Source of the DNA: Sclerodactyla briareus
Lineage: Eukaryota > Echinodermata > Holothuroidea > Dendrochirotida > Sclerodactylidae
Reading direction: 5' to 3'
DNA length: 64,000 nucleotides
Assembly (NCBI GenBank): GCA_026419785.1
Contig: JAODTK010002688.1
Location: 62,001-126,000 of the forward strand
Shown: piece after piece, positions 24,301 to 37,256 of the stretch
How the letters are laid out: the number at the start of each line of letters is the position of its first letter
How positions within the stretch are numbered: position 1 is the first letter of the stretch
Notes under the pieces: model-generated
Seen by the model: only the letters and a program-made list of their open reading frames with translations
Databases searched by the model: none
Told to the model about the DNA's origin: nothing
Position numbers and translations under genes: made by a program

Positions 24301-25150
24301 CCCACAGGAAAGGGCACTTCTGCGGTCATATGGCAGTAAGCAATCTCTACAATCGTCAATAAATTCCCAATTTGAAGGAACTGTACAATGTTTATTCCGT
24401 ACAATTCGTGCCACCATCGGTTGTTGACGCATAGTACAGATTTTTTTCTGTTTCAGACCCCCCAGCTTGAAGGAACTACCTTTCCCGTACCGTATGGCAG
24501 TAAGCAAACTCCATAAAATTGGCAATACATTGCAGAATCAATTTCTAGAAACATCTTCGAAGGAACTGATCGGTGTGTATTCCTTACAATTCGGATCACC
24601 GCACCATCATTGCATGAACCGTAGGTTACCAGCGATTTTTTTTTCGTTTTACAGACCTCTCAATTGCAGAAAACGCCAATTCCCGCGCTGTAATGGCAGT
24701 GAGCAACGGTCTCTGCAATTGGCAAAGAAAATTTGTACTTTCAAGAAACGTTCCTGAATGAACTAATTATGTTTTACTTCCCCTACCTTTGGGCCAGCAC
24801 TCAGTGGTCTCGTATAGTACAAGGAAATTTTGAGCCCTACGCCGCCCCCCGGTTGCCGGAAACGGTACTTTTCCAGTTCCCATGTCTTATGTCATCGCAA
24901 CATCCCCACAATTGACATAAATTTCTGAAATGTATATCTCAAGAAACACTCTTGAGGAACTGATCTCTTTATTCATTCCAATTCGCGCCACCATCAGTTG
25001 ACACGTACTACAAGAAAATAGTCTACTCGACCACCCCCCGCCCCCCCCCCCCCCAGATTGCAGGAGCGGCACTTCCCGCGACTATGGCAGTATGCAATCA
25101 CTGAAATTGACGAAAACATATCGATGTTAATCCTTACAATTTCTTCATCG
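24300..25150. repeat. Tandem repeat, period about 160-200 bp
   Basis: The phrase ATGGCAGT(A/G)(A/T)GCAA occurs near 24330, 24492, 24691 and 25082, with a weaker copy near 24880. Units also share 'gaaggaactg…gtgt-ttcc-tacaattcg', 'caccatc-gttg' and 'tttctgtttcagacc'. Follows directly on the 23.5-24.3 kb field. Confidence 0.75.
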
Positions 25151-25679
25151 TGGTCTCCATTCCTACTATAATCCATGTCCGTAGAGAATTCAATCAATAG
25201 ATATGTGTGCTTTTTCGGGCATTTGATTGAAGATTGGAGCCAGTCGCAGACAATTTGGTCATTTTTCAGATTAGTTTTCCCTCAAATTTTGTCGTCTTCT
25301 CCAAATTTCTCATGTCTCAGAATTGTTTCTCCCCGCTCCGCGCTGTATAGTTCCATACGTTAATCACGTGAACTTCCATACTGATGTACACGACCCCCAT
25401 GCCCTGTTGTTTTTCGTTACATATAGCTCTCATCTTCCTATTAAAACGCACGACAGGCTGCAAAGCCAATCGAACAATAAGGATCAGAAGTAGACTACTG
25501 TGTGCGTTTAAGAAATGGCAGTTTGGGCAACATTAATCAAGTCCTAACCAATTCTCCTCGTGGCCTACCTATAGTTCACCCCACTTGCAGATGACCGTAT
25601 TCCAAAAATCATCTTTGCCAGAATCTGACAAGGATTGTCTCGTGGGCCCACTGTATTATACATGTTAACGGAAAAGATA

Positions 25680-26075
25680 GGATTAAGCGCGCGCAGCGCG
25701 ATTTTTTTTTTGTGGATTCCGGGCTTCTCACCAAAAAATTTAAAACTAATAGAACTATGTTAACATTTTTGTATTGGCCGAACTGTACATATGGGTTATA
25801 GTACTTTTTTTTCGCCAGTCCCGCAATATCGGGAGATATTTTGATTTATGTCCCCCACCAAAAATATTGGGGGGACTGGCCCCGTCCCCCCCCCCCCCCA
25901 CCTCCGCTTGATCTCCGCCCATGAAGAATCCAAAATGAATAGATATGATAAACTCGACCCATATCACCGGATAATTCTCACGAGGGGGGTGTCAGGTAAA
26001 AAAAAGGCTATCGCTGAAAAGAGGGGTGGGGGATGAATCCGGAAAGGCCCTCCTTGGATCCGCGCCATATTAATT
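25680..26075. mobile_element. GGATCC/poly-G type repeat element
   Basis: Contains GCGCGCGCAGCGCG, a C14 run near 25889 and ends GGCCCTCCTTGGATCCGCGCC. The same end appears at 62970-62995 and, inverted, at 60533-60570, so it is a repeat family. No coding capacity. Confidence 0.5.
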
Positions 26076-26079
26076 ATTA

Positions 26080-27480
26080 TTCATTTTTCTTCTTCATTTC
26101 TAACTAGGCCTATAATGAATTCTAGTGATGTAAGACTGGGTAACATACCAAACGGGGCTTTACTGTATTCATCGAATCACTGCCCCTTTTAACGAGAACA
26201 ACTGATTGTTTATTGAATTACGCCATTCCTGAGAAGTTTGCAATTCAAGAAAATCACGGAAATGATTCCAGAAACCTAAGGCTATTTTTTAAGTACTGAT
26301 TGAGCACAGCGAACTGAGTATGTTTCTCAACTGAGAATTTGAATTTCCCCATTTCGCACTGAATCCTATCCCAAGTATAGTATCCAAGTTGAGTACCTTT
26401 ATCTATGGGAATCACCCATAGGCCCATGCCTAGCTTCCTTCAATATCGTGCTGACACGCTTTTTTGGTGAGGTTCACCTCTTATGACTTTGAGTGACCTT
26501 GATCTAACGCTTAGCCTTCCTATCTACCTACATTGTAAGTAATAATCCATATGTGTTCTTCAAATTCGTGCTGACAAATTTAAGTTTGTCCTAATGATGA
26601 CTTCCATGACTTGCCTAATGCCTAATCCAGGGAGTTCGCCCTGTCCGTGTCCCTGGCAGCTCATTCTAATTCGGACCCTAAATACATACTTGGCGCTCTG
26701 TATATTGTGCTGACAAGTTCTTTAGTCCTTTCTCTCAGACCTTTAACTGATCTTTAGCTGATGCATGCGTGTAGCCAGCTGTCCCAGCCGAGACAGGTCC
26801 GCCCCGAGTGACGTCTCGTCCGGATTTCTCGCGACTCGGTATCGTAGATCCGGGCGCAGGAAATGGGGGGGGTGCGGGGGCTGAAGTTCGATGAGAAGCT
26901 ACTACGAAACTATCTCAAACCCGGAATTGAGCGACGTAAGCAGTCGAAACAGAAAATGGTTTCTAGATTACTAAAAGGCACTTCCTGCGTGTATCAGCAT
27001 GTATCAAGGCGAAAAAGGCAGACCCAGTATCAGTGACTCTTCGCAAGCGAACAGTCCTGGTTCGGATTTTCAGGCAGTCACCGAGACGTTTCCCTGGTGA
27101 CTGTAGTTGCTGTTGCGGATAGGCCAATTCCAAATATATGCATATCCTCGTCGGTCGGCTGTGAGCAGTCAATGAGTCTTCCGCTCCTCCAGGTTCCTAG
27201 AAGATAGTCTGATCATGGAGTTCACTGGTCGTCTGACTCCTTTCGGGATGGAACGTGAACTGGCGGTCCTGGGAGTCGTGGGGATGATTCACCTATATAT
27301 ACCTCGATAGCATCTGGGTACCATCAGACTATATAGTCGAAAAGAGAAGGCGAATGTCCTCAAGGGTTTATTGATGCGTCTTACTTGAGCTTCCTCCTGA
27401 ACCGGCTTAGAAATGAAATGAGATCAAGCTCAGCAAGGTAAATGTTAGTCCACACGGTGTATAAACATTTAAATACATAT
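26080..27480. other. No gene recognised
   Basis: Mostly unique sequence with related phrases 'attcgtgctgaca(a/c)' and 'gacctt' at 26445-26760, perhaps an old repeat. A slightly GC-richer stretch at 26760-27290 has no supported reading frame. Confidence 0.4.
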
Positions 27481-27489
27481 CAGATGATA

Positions 27490-27670
27490 TAAGCACCCCA
27501 ACCAGGGGCGGCGCCAGGGTTTTTACATATGGGGGGGGGGGGGCGAAACTCGATGATTGACTATCTAAGCGGAGCGCCACCACAGGTTGGCGCGGATAGT
27601 TCCCGAAAATTTTTGGCCGTCTGAAGCTCCCGATGATTTATATCGCCTCTCGGGGGCCGTTTCATCGACC
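27490..27670. mobile_element. Fragment of the 'ggttggcgcgga' poly-G element
   Basis: GGGGCGGCGCCAGGGTTTTT, a G run, then GCGGAGCGCCACCACAGGTT and GGCGCGGATAGTTCCCGAAAATTTTTGG. The same order recurs at 60710-60910 (GAGCGGAGCCCACCAGGGTT, GGCGCGGACGCACCAGAAAA), so the two are copies of one family. Confidence 0.6.
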
Positions 27671-27999
27671 ATACGAACATGTCTTAAGTTTGCTTTTTTT
27701 TGTCCTGTCATTTTGTATAATGGGTATTTTTTAGTTAAACTTTTCCTCACTTTATATGGAGAGGATGATTTCCGACGACAAGCATCGACCGCATATCCGT
27801 GCAATAACTGATAGGCATACCAAAAAAGAAAACTCGAATCGTGGACGTAGGCCTTCATTTACAGTGCGCCTATGCTGCAAGGCGTAAGATTGTACTGATC
27901 TTTGTACTGCCGATTGTTGGACTAAATAGCTGCTGGAGTAAATATGCAGACTGGGGTTGGCCGGAATGCGTCCCCCAGCCGAATACTGATGACCGCCTT

Positions 28000-29110
28000 C
28001 CTCTGAATTCGACAGCGCCAACGGTACAAGTAGATATATGCGTGTCATTACCATCGGGTCAAAAGAAAATTGACGAAGAAAACACAGGCACGCGAGCGAA
28101 GCGCGCGGAAATTTGGGTTTTTTTCACTTACATAAGTGTTAAAAACTATCACCACAACATTTTTTTTTTTTCACAAGGATTTGATTGGGGGAACGTGCCG
28201 CCCCCATCCTTGAAGATTTGTTAGAATCCGATAAACTTGATGTTCGGTACAAGTAGATTCATGCGTGGCATATAATCGGATCAAATGAAAATTGCTGTAG
28301 AAAACACAACCACGCGCGCGAAGCGCTCGAAAACTTTTGGGTTTTTGATTTACCTAAGTGTTAAAAACTATCACCACAACATTTTTTTTTTTTTTCACAA
28401 GGATTTGATTGGGGGAACGTGCGCCCTCCCCCCCCCCCCCCCCATCTTTGAAGATTTGTTCGAATCCGACAAACTTGATTTTCGGTACAAGTAGATTCAT
28501 GCGTGGCATATAATCGGATCAAATGAAAATTGCTGTAGAAAACACAACCACACATTTTTTGTTTTTTGATTTACTGTGTTAAAAACTATCACCACACATT
28601 TTTTCATTTGGGGATTTGGGTGAACATGCCCCCCCCCCCCATCTACGAAGATTTCTTCGAATCCGCGAAATTCATGTTTGGTACATTAAATTGATGCTGG
28701 CATATAATCGGATCAAATGTAAATTGACGAAGAAAACACCACCACGCGCGTGCGCGCGGAGGATTTTTTGGGTTTTCTTTCATTTATCTATAACTAGGAA
28801 TTTGAATTGGGGAACGTGGCCCCCCATCTGTGAAAATTTGTTGGAATCCGCGAACTTGATTTTTGGTACATTAAATCCTGCTTGGGATATCCTCGATCAA
28901 ATGAAAACTGACTAAAAAACACGGCCACGCGCAGGCGAAGAGTCGCGAGAACAATAGTTTTTCGTTACACTCAAAGTTAAATCCTATCACCACAACATTT
29001 TTTTCCACTAGGAATTTGAATTGGGGAACGTGCCCTCCACCCATCTACGAAGATTTGTCGAATCCGACAAACTTCATAGTATGAGTATACCATATATAGA
29101 CACCACACCC
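28000..29110. repeat. Satellite-like array, five units of about 190-240 bp
   Basis: Anchors GGTACAAGTAGAT or GGTACATTAAAT at about 28023, 28246, 28487, 28680 and 28867; 'ggatttgattgggggaacgtg' and 'aaaactatcaccacaacatttttt' recur with the same spacing. Units contain CGCGCGCGAAGCGC-like blocks and C runs. Open frames here are by-products. Confidence 0.9.
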
Positions 29111-29119
29111 TACCCTACG

Positions 29120-30880
29120 AAATAGTGCGTTTAAAACTCGTTCTGAGACGATTTTTAAAAACCCATCGTGGGGGGCAACCCGCCCCCTTGCCCCCCCCCC
29201 CCCCTGTTGCGCCGGCGGGCCGCCCTGACCCCAACATATTCTGCATACATATCAACATTTGGATACTCATCAGAAGATCATCGGTTTTATTTTCATTTTT
29301 CATTTTTTATCTAACTCACTTAATTGTTGTTCGAGAATCTGTCGTGTCTGTTATTGAATCTTTCCTCATACTTCGCTGTGCCGTACCCTATGTCTGGAAA
29401 TGAATTATTGCCTCTCACCATTATTGAGTTTTTTTCTGTAGGCCTACGTAGGAACGCGACGTAATTCAATCGCTTTTGGGTCAGGGTTAACCCCCTTTGT
29501 GTAGATCACAGACCACCATAGTATAAGAGAGGAATTACTGGACCGTTTTCTTTCTGGTTTTGTCGATGGCTATCTTCATTTCATTTTTGTAAACCCCAAT
29601 CTCTCAATTTTCCGGAACACAGGGACCCCGAATATGGAGTAAATCGGGAAGCAAGTGGCAGAGACGGCTTGAGGCCAACACCGCATTGTGAATTGCTGAC
29701 AGAGTGTGAGGGAATTGTTTGTTCTTGTTCGTCAGTCACTGGATGACCTCTTCCATATGTCCCTGTAAACCTCTTTTCATCTAATTTTCATTTCTTCCTT
29801 CTCTCCTTCTTTACCGTTTTGTATCTTGTTCTCTTTCCCGATTTTACCACTCCCTCCCCCCCCCCTTTTTTTTTTTACTGGGGAGGCTTTTTTTACTGGG
29901 GACCTTTTTTTTTTACTGGAGAACTTCTCGGTCACGGGTCATTCCACTAGACCCTCCAAAGCAACGAACGGTGTGCTCTCCATCGCACATGTATTCGTAG
30001 AGATACTTATTTGAGTGAGTGAAAGCGTACACTACCCTATGAAATATACTAAACATTCGATTTTTATTAATAGAATGTCCACCATTGTTTCCAGCTCATG
30101 GGTCTGAAAGTAGGGACGTAAATCATACGAAAGGAATTCACGCTATCTGGGAAGGGCCGTGAATCGATTGTTCAAGACGTTATTTGGACGCCCGTCAGGG
30201 AAAGAACTGCCAAGCATTTTTTTCCTGGGAGAAATGAAAACAGGACTTGGCTTTGGTGGACGGATCCCATTATCAGCAATCAGCTCTAATAAAGGTCAGA
30301 GAACCTCTCTCTGATTGTGGAAATGGGCCTGGGACGAGGGTCCTGTTGTCTGTCGAATTGTCCAATTTTCTGACGAGAATGTCGATGTCTATATACCAAT
30401 CTGCTAGTATTCTATAGAGCAGCCGACCCTGACTGGGTCGTCCTTATTTTCATTCCTCGTATACATATGTTCATGCTTCAGTTCATTAGCGGTGGTAAAA
30501 AAGTGGAATTTAGGAAGGGGAAATTCAGGAAACCAAGTCAGGGCTCATCTCATAGTCTATACCTGCAACGACACATAATTTCACTATATGCTTGTTTGCG
30601 TGCCCGGCACTGGCTCTCGGTTCGTATAATGCTAGGAATTCCATTCTTCGTTCATAGTTTACTAAATTCCGCAAATTTGAACTCTGGTTACCTTGAAACC
30701 ACCATCATATTTTTCGGGACCAACTTTCGTCCCCACTCACCAAATTCCCGTGTTACGACTAACTATATACTATAACTAAATACACTGTATTTCCGCGTAA
30801 AACCTGCAAAAATAGAGGACAGCAGACATGCAGTAATGCACTTCCAACTCCCATCCGATATTTGTATAGGGCTTACAGGT
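29120..30880. other. No gene recognised
   Basis: AT-rich, with C10-C14 runs near 29190, a CTTTTTTTTTACTGGGGA triplicated phrase at 29875-29925 and no supported frame. Confidence 0.4.
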
Positions 30881-30889
30881 GTATCCGAG

Positions 30890-32450
30890 TTTTCAGATCC
30901 ATTGGATAAAAATCACCTCGAACTCGCATCAGCTCAAATGAAGTCCAAACCGAGACGTTTGATTCTTGCCGCATACTGCAAATCTCGCAGACACTCAATT
31001 AATCTGGTAGCCTTCCTTTGAACGTTCTCAATTGACAACTTCTCTTTGAGGAAAAAATAAGGTTCCAAACTGCACGAAATAATCCAGTGAGGTCTTACCA
31101 ACTGTTTGAACAGCCCAACAACTCTGAATATATTTATGAAGAGAACTGAAATTACGATTAATCAAGGTCCGAGATCGACTACCTTTCCTGGCAGCTTCAA
31201 CACACTGCATAGAAGGTTTCAACGGAGATTTGGTCTAAATTCCTTTTGGAAACAGTTGCAACAACTCGTTATTCGAAGTTACCCTACTTCCCGATAAAAC
31301 TTGGTGCCGTCCGCGAATTTTTCCAAGCACTCTAATGCACAGGTAATCATCGCGATCGTCAAAAGGCCAAGACGGGTAAGAACCAAAAACGCGACTGCCT
31401 TGTGAACACCACTAGTGATATTCTGCCGAGGTAGAAGAACGTCCATTATAAACAACTCGCTGCATCCTATTATAAAGCTAATCTTGAACCCACTCATGGC
31501 CTATGCCGGTGATACACAACTCTCAAATTTTAGTAAAGGACGTTCATGAGGCGCTTGTCAGCATACGCTTTATGAAGGTCCAGGAAATAACATAAACAGC
31601 GCTACCCTTATCAATCGAAACTACGTAACATCTCCGATAAATTCTATGTCAGATTAGTCGAAGGCACGAACGTTTTTCTGAAGCCATGCTCATACTCCCC
31701 CCGGATCAGATATAGTCAATTGAAAAAAAATCACCATGTGATCCCCATTAATTGATGCCATCACATTGAGCAAACAATTCTATGAACCTCAAATGGCCTG
31801 CACTTACCAGATTGAGATTCGTTATTACCCTTCTTTGAAAATAGCTAAACATTTCCGTCCTCAATCATTCAGGAAAAACACCACCGAAAAGTGCGATTGA
31901 AATAAGAGCTAATGGAACGGTTGCCGGACAACTCCCACCCGGTCGATTCCCACCCGGACAATTCCCCACCCAAAATGTGACCGCTAATTTTGGACCCTAA
32001 CCCTAATTATGACCATAAAAAGCATTCCGTTGAGGGGGAATTGTCCGGGTGGGAATTGTCCGCGAGTGGGAATTGTCCGTTCCGAATGGAACAGATAATT
32101 ATTAGCAAAAGACTTTCAAGAAACGGGAAACTCGTCCGGACGCAGACGTTTCCCAGTTGATATCGGGTTCTCTCCCAACCATTCAGGCGTACAAACAACC
32201 ACTTCTTAGATAAAATCAGGAACAATCAACAACGAGGCATCAAATTATCCAAGTCCTCTTCAGTGAATACTGAGAAAATAATTCAGTAAGACCCTAGACC
32301 ATCCTGATCTATCCCTGATCGTGTCTTCACATCACTGGATCTAACATGGACGCACATGCTGTCTTGGTCACTTTCTGCTCACCTATAATTTGAGTGAACA
32401 ACGCACGAGGGTCGTTTTAATATTAGCGGCAAACTGACTGTAAGATTTTG
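30890..32450 (-). mobile_element. Decayed CR1/L2-like non-LTR retrotransposon, reverse transcriptase part
   Basis: Minus-strand frames, joined across breaks, follow the reverse transcriptase of CR1-type LINEs in order: SVFTEEDLDNLMP (near 32.25 kb), YFNRTFGGVFPE, a CRPF segment matching N-Y-R-P, EHGFRK, NITSGV followed by the P-Q-G-S box, KFADGTKFYREVG (the F-A-D-D box with D replaced by G), CVEAARKGSRSRTLINRNFSS, and IENVQRKATRLIECLRDLQY. Many stops and shifts make it inactive. It lies between TDRD3 and Phox2. The endonuclease end is not recognised upstream of 32.5 kb. Confidence 0.88.
31919..32084. mobile_element. 166-bp MITE nested in the LINE, with 8-bp target duplication
   Basis: The inverted ends carry repeated CGGACAATTCCCACCCGG motifs (left) and their complements (right), with a short loop containing TTTGGACCCTAACCCTAA. 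AATGGAAC flanks it on both sides (31911-31918 and 32085-32092). Removing the element rejoins the LINE reading frame around I-I-C-S-I-S-S-Y-F-N. An 8-bp duplication is typical of hAT-like transposons. Confidence 0.92.
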
Positions 32451-32459
32451 GTTATAGAC

Positions 32460-35400
32460 AACATAACTTGTCATGTGAACTTCAGCCGTGGAAATTACCC
32501 TTTTTTAGCCAGCTCTTCTGTCATCCCTACCACGCTTCGGAGTGCTCCTGTACCAAAAGCTGAAACTCATCGAACTTATTCCACTAATACGTTGCACATT
32601 AGTCAAAGAAAAATATAAGATTGTTGCGCATTAGCTGTCCCTACGCGGATAATGTCCGTTACCTCAGCCCACCGCTCGGCAAACAGCTATTACGAACTCT
32701 GATACCGGGACCACGCCGCCTCCCCCCCCCCCCCCCGCCCCCGCGTCCAATCAACACAGAAATTCAGATCGAATTTCGAAAAGATCCCTTCTTCCCCCAA
32801 AACATGTATTCACGACTGGACACACATTCTCGTCACAACTTCATCTCCGACCACTTGCTTTCAGACCAACTACGTTCCTTTTGTAAACTCGACCGTCGCC
32901 AAGGCGGCAAGGTGGGATAACCGCAAATCGTAATTTCGAAAACCGATTCGACTTCAGCCTTACATATCAATTCTCTTCAATGGGATCTTGCAAACTCTCA
33001 GGAGAACGTCCTGTGGTTGTTAACCCCTATACCTCGACAACCACTACCTCCTCGTTTTCTCTACAGGCTCTATGACCTATTAAAGGGCAACTGCCAGGCT
33101 TGATACTCAAGGTTATATCGTGGAGAATGGATAATTGTATCTATCGGTCCCAAACAACCCATTTCAATACGATGTTCCTATGTGGTGTTATTGACCTTCA
33201 AAATTCGGCCCACTATGCGGAGAATGTTGGGAGAATCCCAATTGCGCAATAACGCATAACGTCTCACTTGGACAACCCGGGAAGTTATGTCATGTATTCA
33301 TGTTTCATTTTGGGTGATAAGTTAACATTTAGCAAATTTCTTTTCTTTCCCATCAACCGAGTAACCACCAACACTACCAAACCCACTACAACAGCATCCT
33401 CTCCCATAGACAATGCTTTTCGAAGTGGAATAATGTGTGAATTTCATGAAAAAACAAACATAGATTGTTCGCAGGTTGGGCAAGTTGACAAATCATTATG
33501 ATTGCATGATGGGATGCTTTTCGAGCTTGACATATAATGCACAAACTTCAGAGGAATATAACTCCGTAACATAAAATTCGTATAACTTCGCGTTTGGGAG
33601 ACTGAACCATTCTGCTTCTCTCCAGCTGATATATTGCACTCATCCTGCAGTTGTCCTTTAACCATTTGACTGATGTCCTCTATAAACCCTGCACCAGGTA
33701 AACAGAAACACATTCGCTTTGATTTGCCGAACCTTCAAGATAATTAAAGGTTTATGAACCAGGCATACTGCCAGGCATTGACAAATAATACAGATTTCTT
33801 GATATGCCGTTTGGAGTATTCGATGAGAGTACGTATTCATATAATCAAACATAAGATTCGTGATAATAAATTAGAAATTTGAACAAAATTAACGTGAATG
33901 AATGAAAGTACGAGTTCAAAGAGGAAAATAAAATGCCGCCCTCTCTTAACATTCAATCTAATATAACATATAAAATAATGATCGATCGATGAAAATAGGC
34001 TATATTCTCAAACTGACAAACCCCATTTGAATGACCGGTTTCGAAAGTCAATATCATAACGTTATCAGAATGGGGCTAGGGGTTGCCGGAGAAATGTTCG
34101 CTAGAATATTATAGGCTAACCCAACTACATGCAGGGAAAGGATGGCAAAAAGGTTCTATAAACTTTTTGGCTTCAAGTGATATCTATTTCTAAGAAAAGG
34201 AAACATCATGCTCTTTCAGATATTGGGATTGCGGAGGCGAAAACAAGCAACTTTCGTCATGCCTATAAAGAGCGAAGATATAGGAGTTAAAGAGCGATTA
34301 GCAAAGTTCATTACACTGAGAGGAAGTTGACTGTCATAAACCAAAAGCGAAAAGTTCCGAGCGGCGTTTGATCTCGGATAATAAAAACAAATATGTGTTA
34401 TAGCATTTATAACAAAATATACAAAGAAAGTTGTAATTGTACAAACGTGATTCTCAATATGTAAGTTTGTATATTATATATACATGTTCTTTATGCCCTT
34501 TTCTGACCATTACGTGGTGTTTCTTCCCGTGAATGCATGTCTGAGGGGAGAGCGCGACAATTAATGAAGAGAACGCAAAAACTTTTGTTGGAGACCAACA
34601 AAAGAGATGGCAATGATGGCGTTTGGAATAAGATGAAAACACGAGAGCCTGTTACAAAACGACGAGGAAGCCTCTAGGCCTATAATCGACAACATTTCGA
34701 GTTCCTTTATCATTACGGGGAAAACATAGGTCACATGCATGTATACGATAGAATTGTTCAGGAAGTGCAAAGTCACCATTGTATTTCATATGTTGGCAAT
34801 GTACATGAATTCATAACAAACCGGCGTAGTTTGGCAGAATTTCATTACATTACATGATTTGAGCGTTAGGCGGAGTATTCACTTCGTCGTTCCTATCAAA
34901 TATGGTAACGCCGTTGGCTCGTCTTTCACCGAAAACATTTGGCCATTACGTTGGAATGTCATGGAATGAAATGATGTCCACTCGTATTTTGCAGGCCTAA
35001 AGTGATGTCTATTAGCAATCCATAGTTCAGAAGAAAAACATGCTGATTAGTTCCTGATTGCACGTAGGATGCTGATCTTGATGGAGTGCATCGGCGGGCG
35101 TCGGTTATGGGCTGGCGCCGTGGCATTGAGCAAGATGCGAGTCTTTGTTAACCAGTGCATCGCCATGTTCCATTCTGCCGGCATTTGTAGCAGTTTGGGA
35201 AGAACATAACTGTAATGGCCCCATATTTCACATGGATGGTCCCATGGAGTGCTTCACGGGCGTCAGGGACGGGTTGTGTGCGGTGTTGGGTTGGATGCGA
35301 GGCGGCTCCGGGAGGGAACAGGTGGAAAAGAAGGTCCGATCCATCTCCAATGCATCACCATGTCCCACCTTGCATTTTTTTAGTAGTTTAGAGGAAACAT

Positions 35401-36850
35401 GCCCGAATGGGTCCCCGATTTCATGTGGGAGGTCTTGATAGAATGCATCACGGGTGTGTCGGGGACGGGCTTGCGTGCCGGGTTGGCGATGTGGGAGGCC
35501 CCGTGAAAGAGGACGATAGGGGTTGTGGTGAAGCGACGGCGGAGCAGGGGCCGCAGGCGGTGTGTGTATGTGGACCAGGCGGAATCATTGTGTTGGCAGT
35601 AGTCAGTGGCGCGGAAACATTAGCCGATACTGTGAAAGATAAAACATGAATATTAAAATGAATTAAATAATCAGAGAAGCTCACTGGATGTCTGATATGC
35701 GGCAACAACATTTGGAACTCAATTCGAAATATTTTGAATAATTTTCCCCTGAACAAGGCTCCAGATTTCATGTAAAAAAACATCGTATCCATTTAGGCAG
35801 GATTTTATTAGGATATGGGCTTCTTTACGGATTCAGTTAGGAAAAAAGTTGGTTGCAACACTTAAAGTCGTGATATCATTACCCTGTTGCACATATATTC
35901 TCTATGTGTTGATGGTATCAATATTATTAGACACGAAGACCTAATATATTATGTGAGGAACAGGTTGGCTACTGGCTCTATAACCAGCCTGACTGGCAGA
36001 GGGGAAATTGGACGAGCATAATAACGCTGTGTTTAAACTAGGCGCAACCTCGCCTGGCTAAAATTTGGCAGCCGTGCGTGGGCATGGGTGGCAACCTGCG
36101 TGATGTTTGGCAAAAGGCATTAGGTGCGGAAGTTGGGGCAACGAGGCCGCCCCCAGCCGTGTGTTCTTGTTCTTTGAACTAATTTAGCGAGCAAACGCGT
36201 TCTTTGTTTTTCTTTCTGTACCCATCCCGTGAAAGGTATAGCTGCCGTAGATTCCCCGCCTTCGAGCCTATTTCACCTCGAAATATTGTTACTATTGTCA
36301 GATTGCAAATGTTTTCTTGTTTCTAACTGGTTTTTCCATTATCGGGTCACGCATATCGGCTCAAGTAGGTGACCTAAAATGAGTACTGCATGGTGTTGCC
36401 ATTTGCCACCTTAATTCTGGATAAGTAGACACGCGATATTTGTATATATAATAAGCTAGCGGATTATAAACGGTCACTTCATTGATTCTATACCCGTTCC
36501 AATGTTTTTGATCATTCTCCTACACAAAAAAGCAGAAATCGGCGATTATTCTCGTTGTCGGATTTTGGGTGTAGATCCATACGTAAATATTCTCATATAT
36601 AAATATGCTAGTCAATTTCAATAACCGCAAAATTTCGGGATTGGTACCTAACATGGTGCTGCTCTCATCAGTTCTCTCACATTTTCATGAATCAATTGCT
36701 GAACAGTCTACTGATCTAGTTTAGCCTGTTATTTTCATTTTGCGACCTGGAAGGAAGCTACATGGGACTTTTTTTTTGGGGGGGGGGGAGCAACTTATAA
36801 GTTTAGATATTGATAGCTAGATTGAGTGATAGTTATATGATATTTGATAG
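32460..36850. other. Intergenic stretch between the LINE and the Phox2 3' end; no gene recognised
   Basis: Mostly unique AT-rich sequence. A short segment at 33145-33235 resembles 15810-15880 ('caatac-atgtt…tgtgg-gt…ccttca-gattt-gcc-catta'), so a dispersed repeat is likely. C run at 32719-32735. GC-richer blocks at 35080-35640 and 36030-36180 have open frames but no recognisable product. Confidence 0.45.
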
Positions 36851-36893
36851 TTTTGATAATTACGGTCCAGTACACCGCCCCTCACCCCAACAG

Positions 36894-37256
36894 TCACGGA
36901 TGCGTGGATACTGCTCTCCTCCGATTCTTCTTCTTGTTCATGCTGAGGGTTGCCGAGTTCCCTGGATCCGCCGCTGCTGGGTGTCGTGGAGTTCCCACCG
37001 CTGCACCAGTTGTGCCTTTGCCTTGTGTAGCGCTGACTTGGTTGGCGTTAGGGGTCGTGGTTTATTCTGTACATACTGGTTGTTATTATTGTTGTTATTC
37101 CTCTGTCGTTGCGTCCTCAGTTCCCCCGGAGTCGTTCGCGCCTTTTTCGTTCTTCACGTCGCCCTCGAGTATTGTTGGTGGTTGCTGTGTTTTGCCAGAG
37201 CATTTGCCGTTCCGTTTGCTGAATTTGGCACTACGATTCTGGAACCACACGGGGGG
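36894..37256 (-). CDS. Phox2: Phox2 last exon (homeodomain helix 3 end and C-terminus)
   Basis: Acceptor GCTATGTTTTTCCAG is followed by six C, then VWFQNRSAKFSKRNGKCSGK. The frame continues through an acidic stretch (LEGDVKNEKGANDSGG) to a stop at 37095-37097 next to an AAT/AAC run; with a frame change there it becomes poly-Asn and then Ala/Thr/Pro-rich (GKGTTGAAVGTPRHPAAADP) up to a stop at 36894. PHOX2 has VWFQNRRAKFRKQER here. Two conserved Arg are Ser and the Q-E of K-Q-E-R is missing. The usual family C-terminal tail was not found, so the true end is unknown. Confidence 0.8.
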
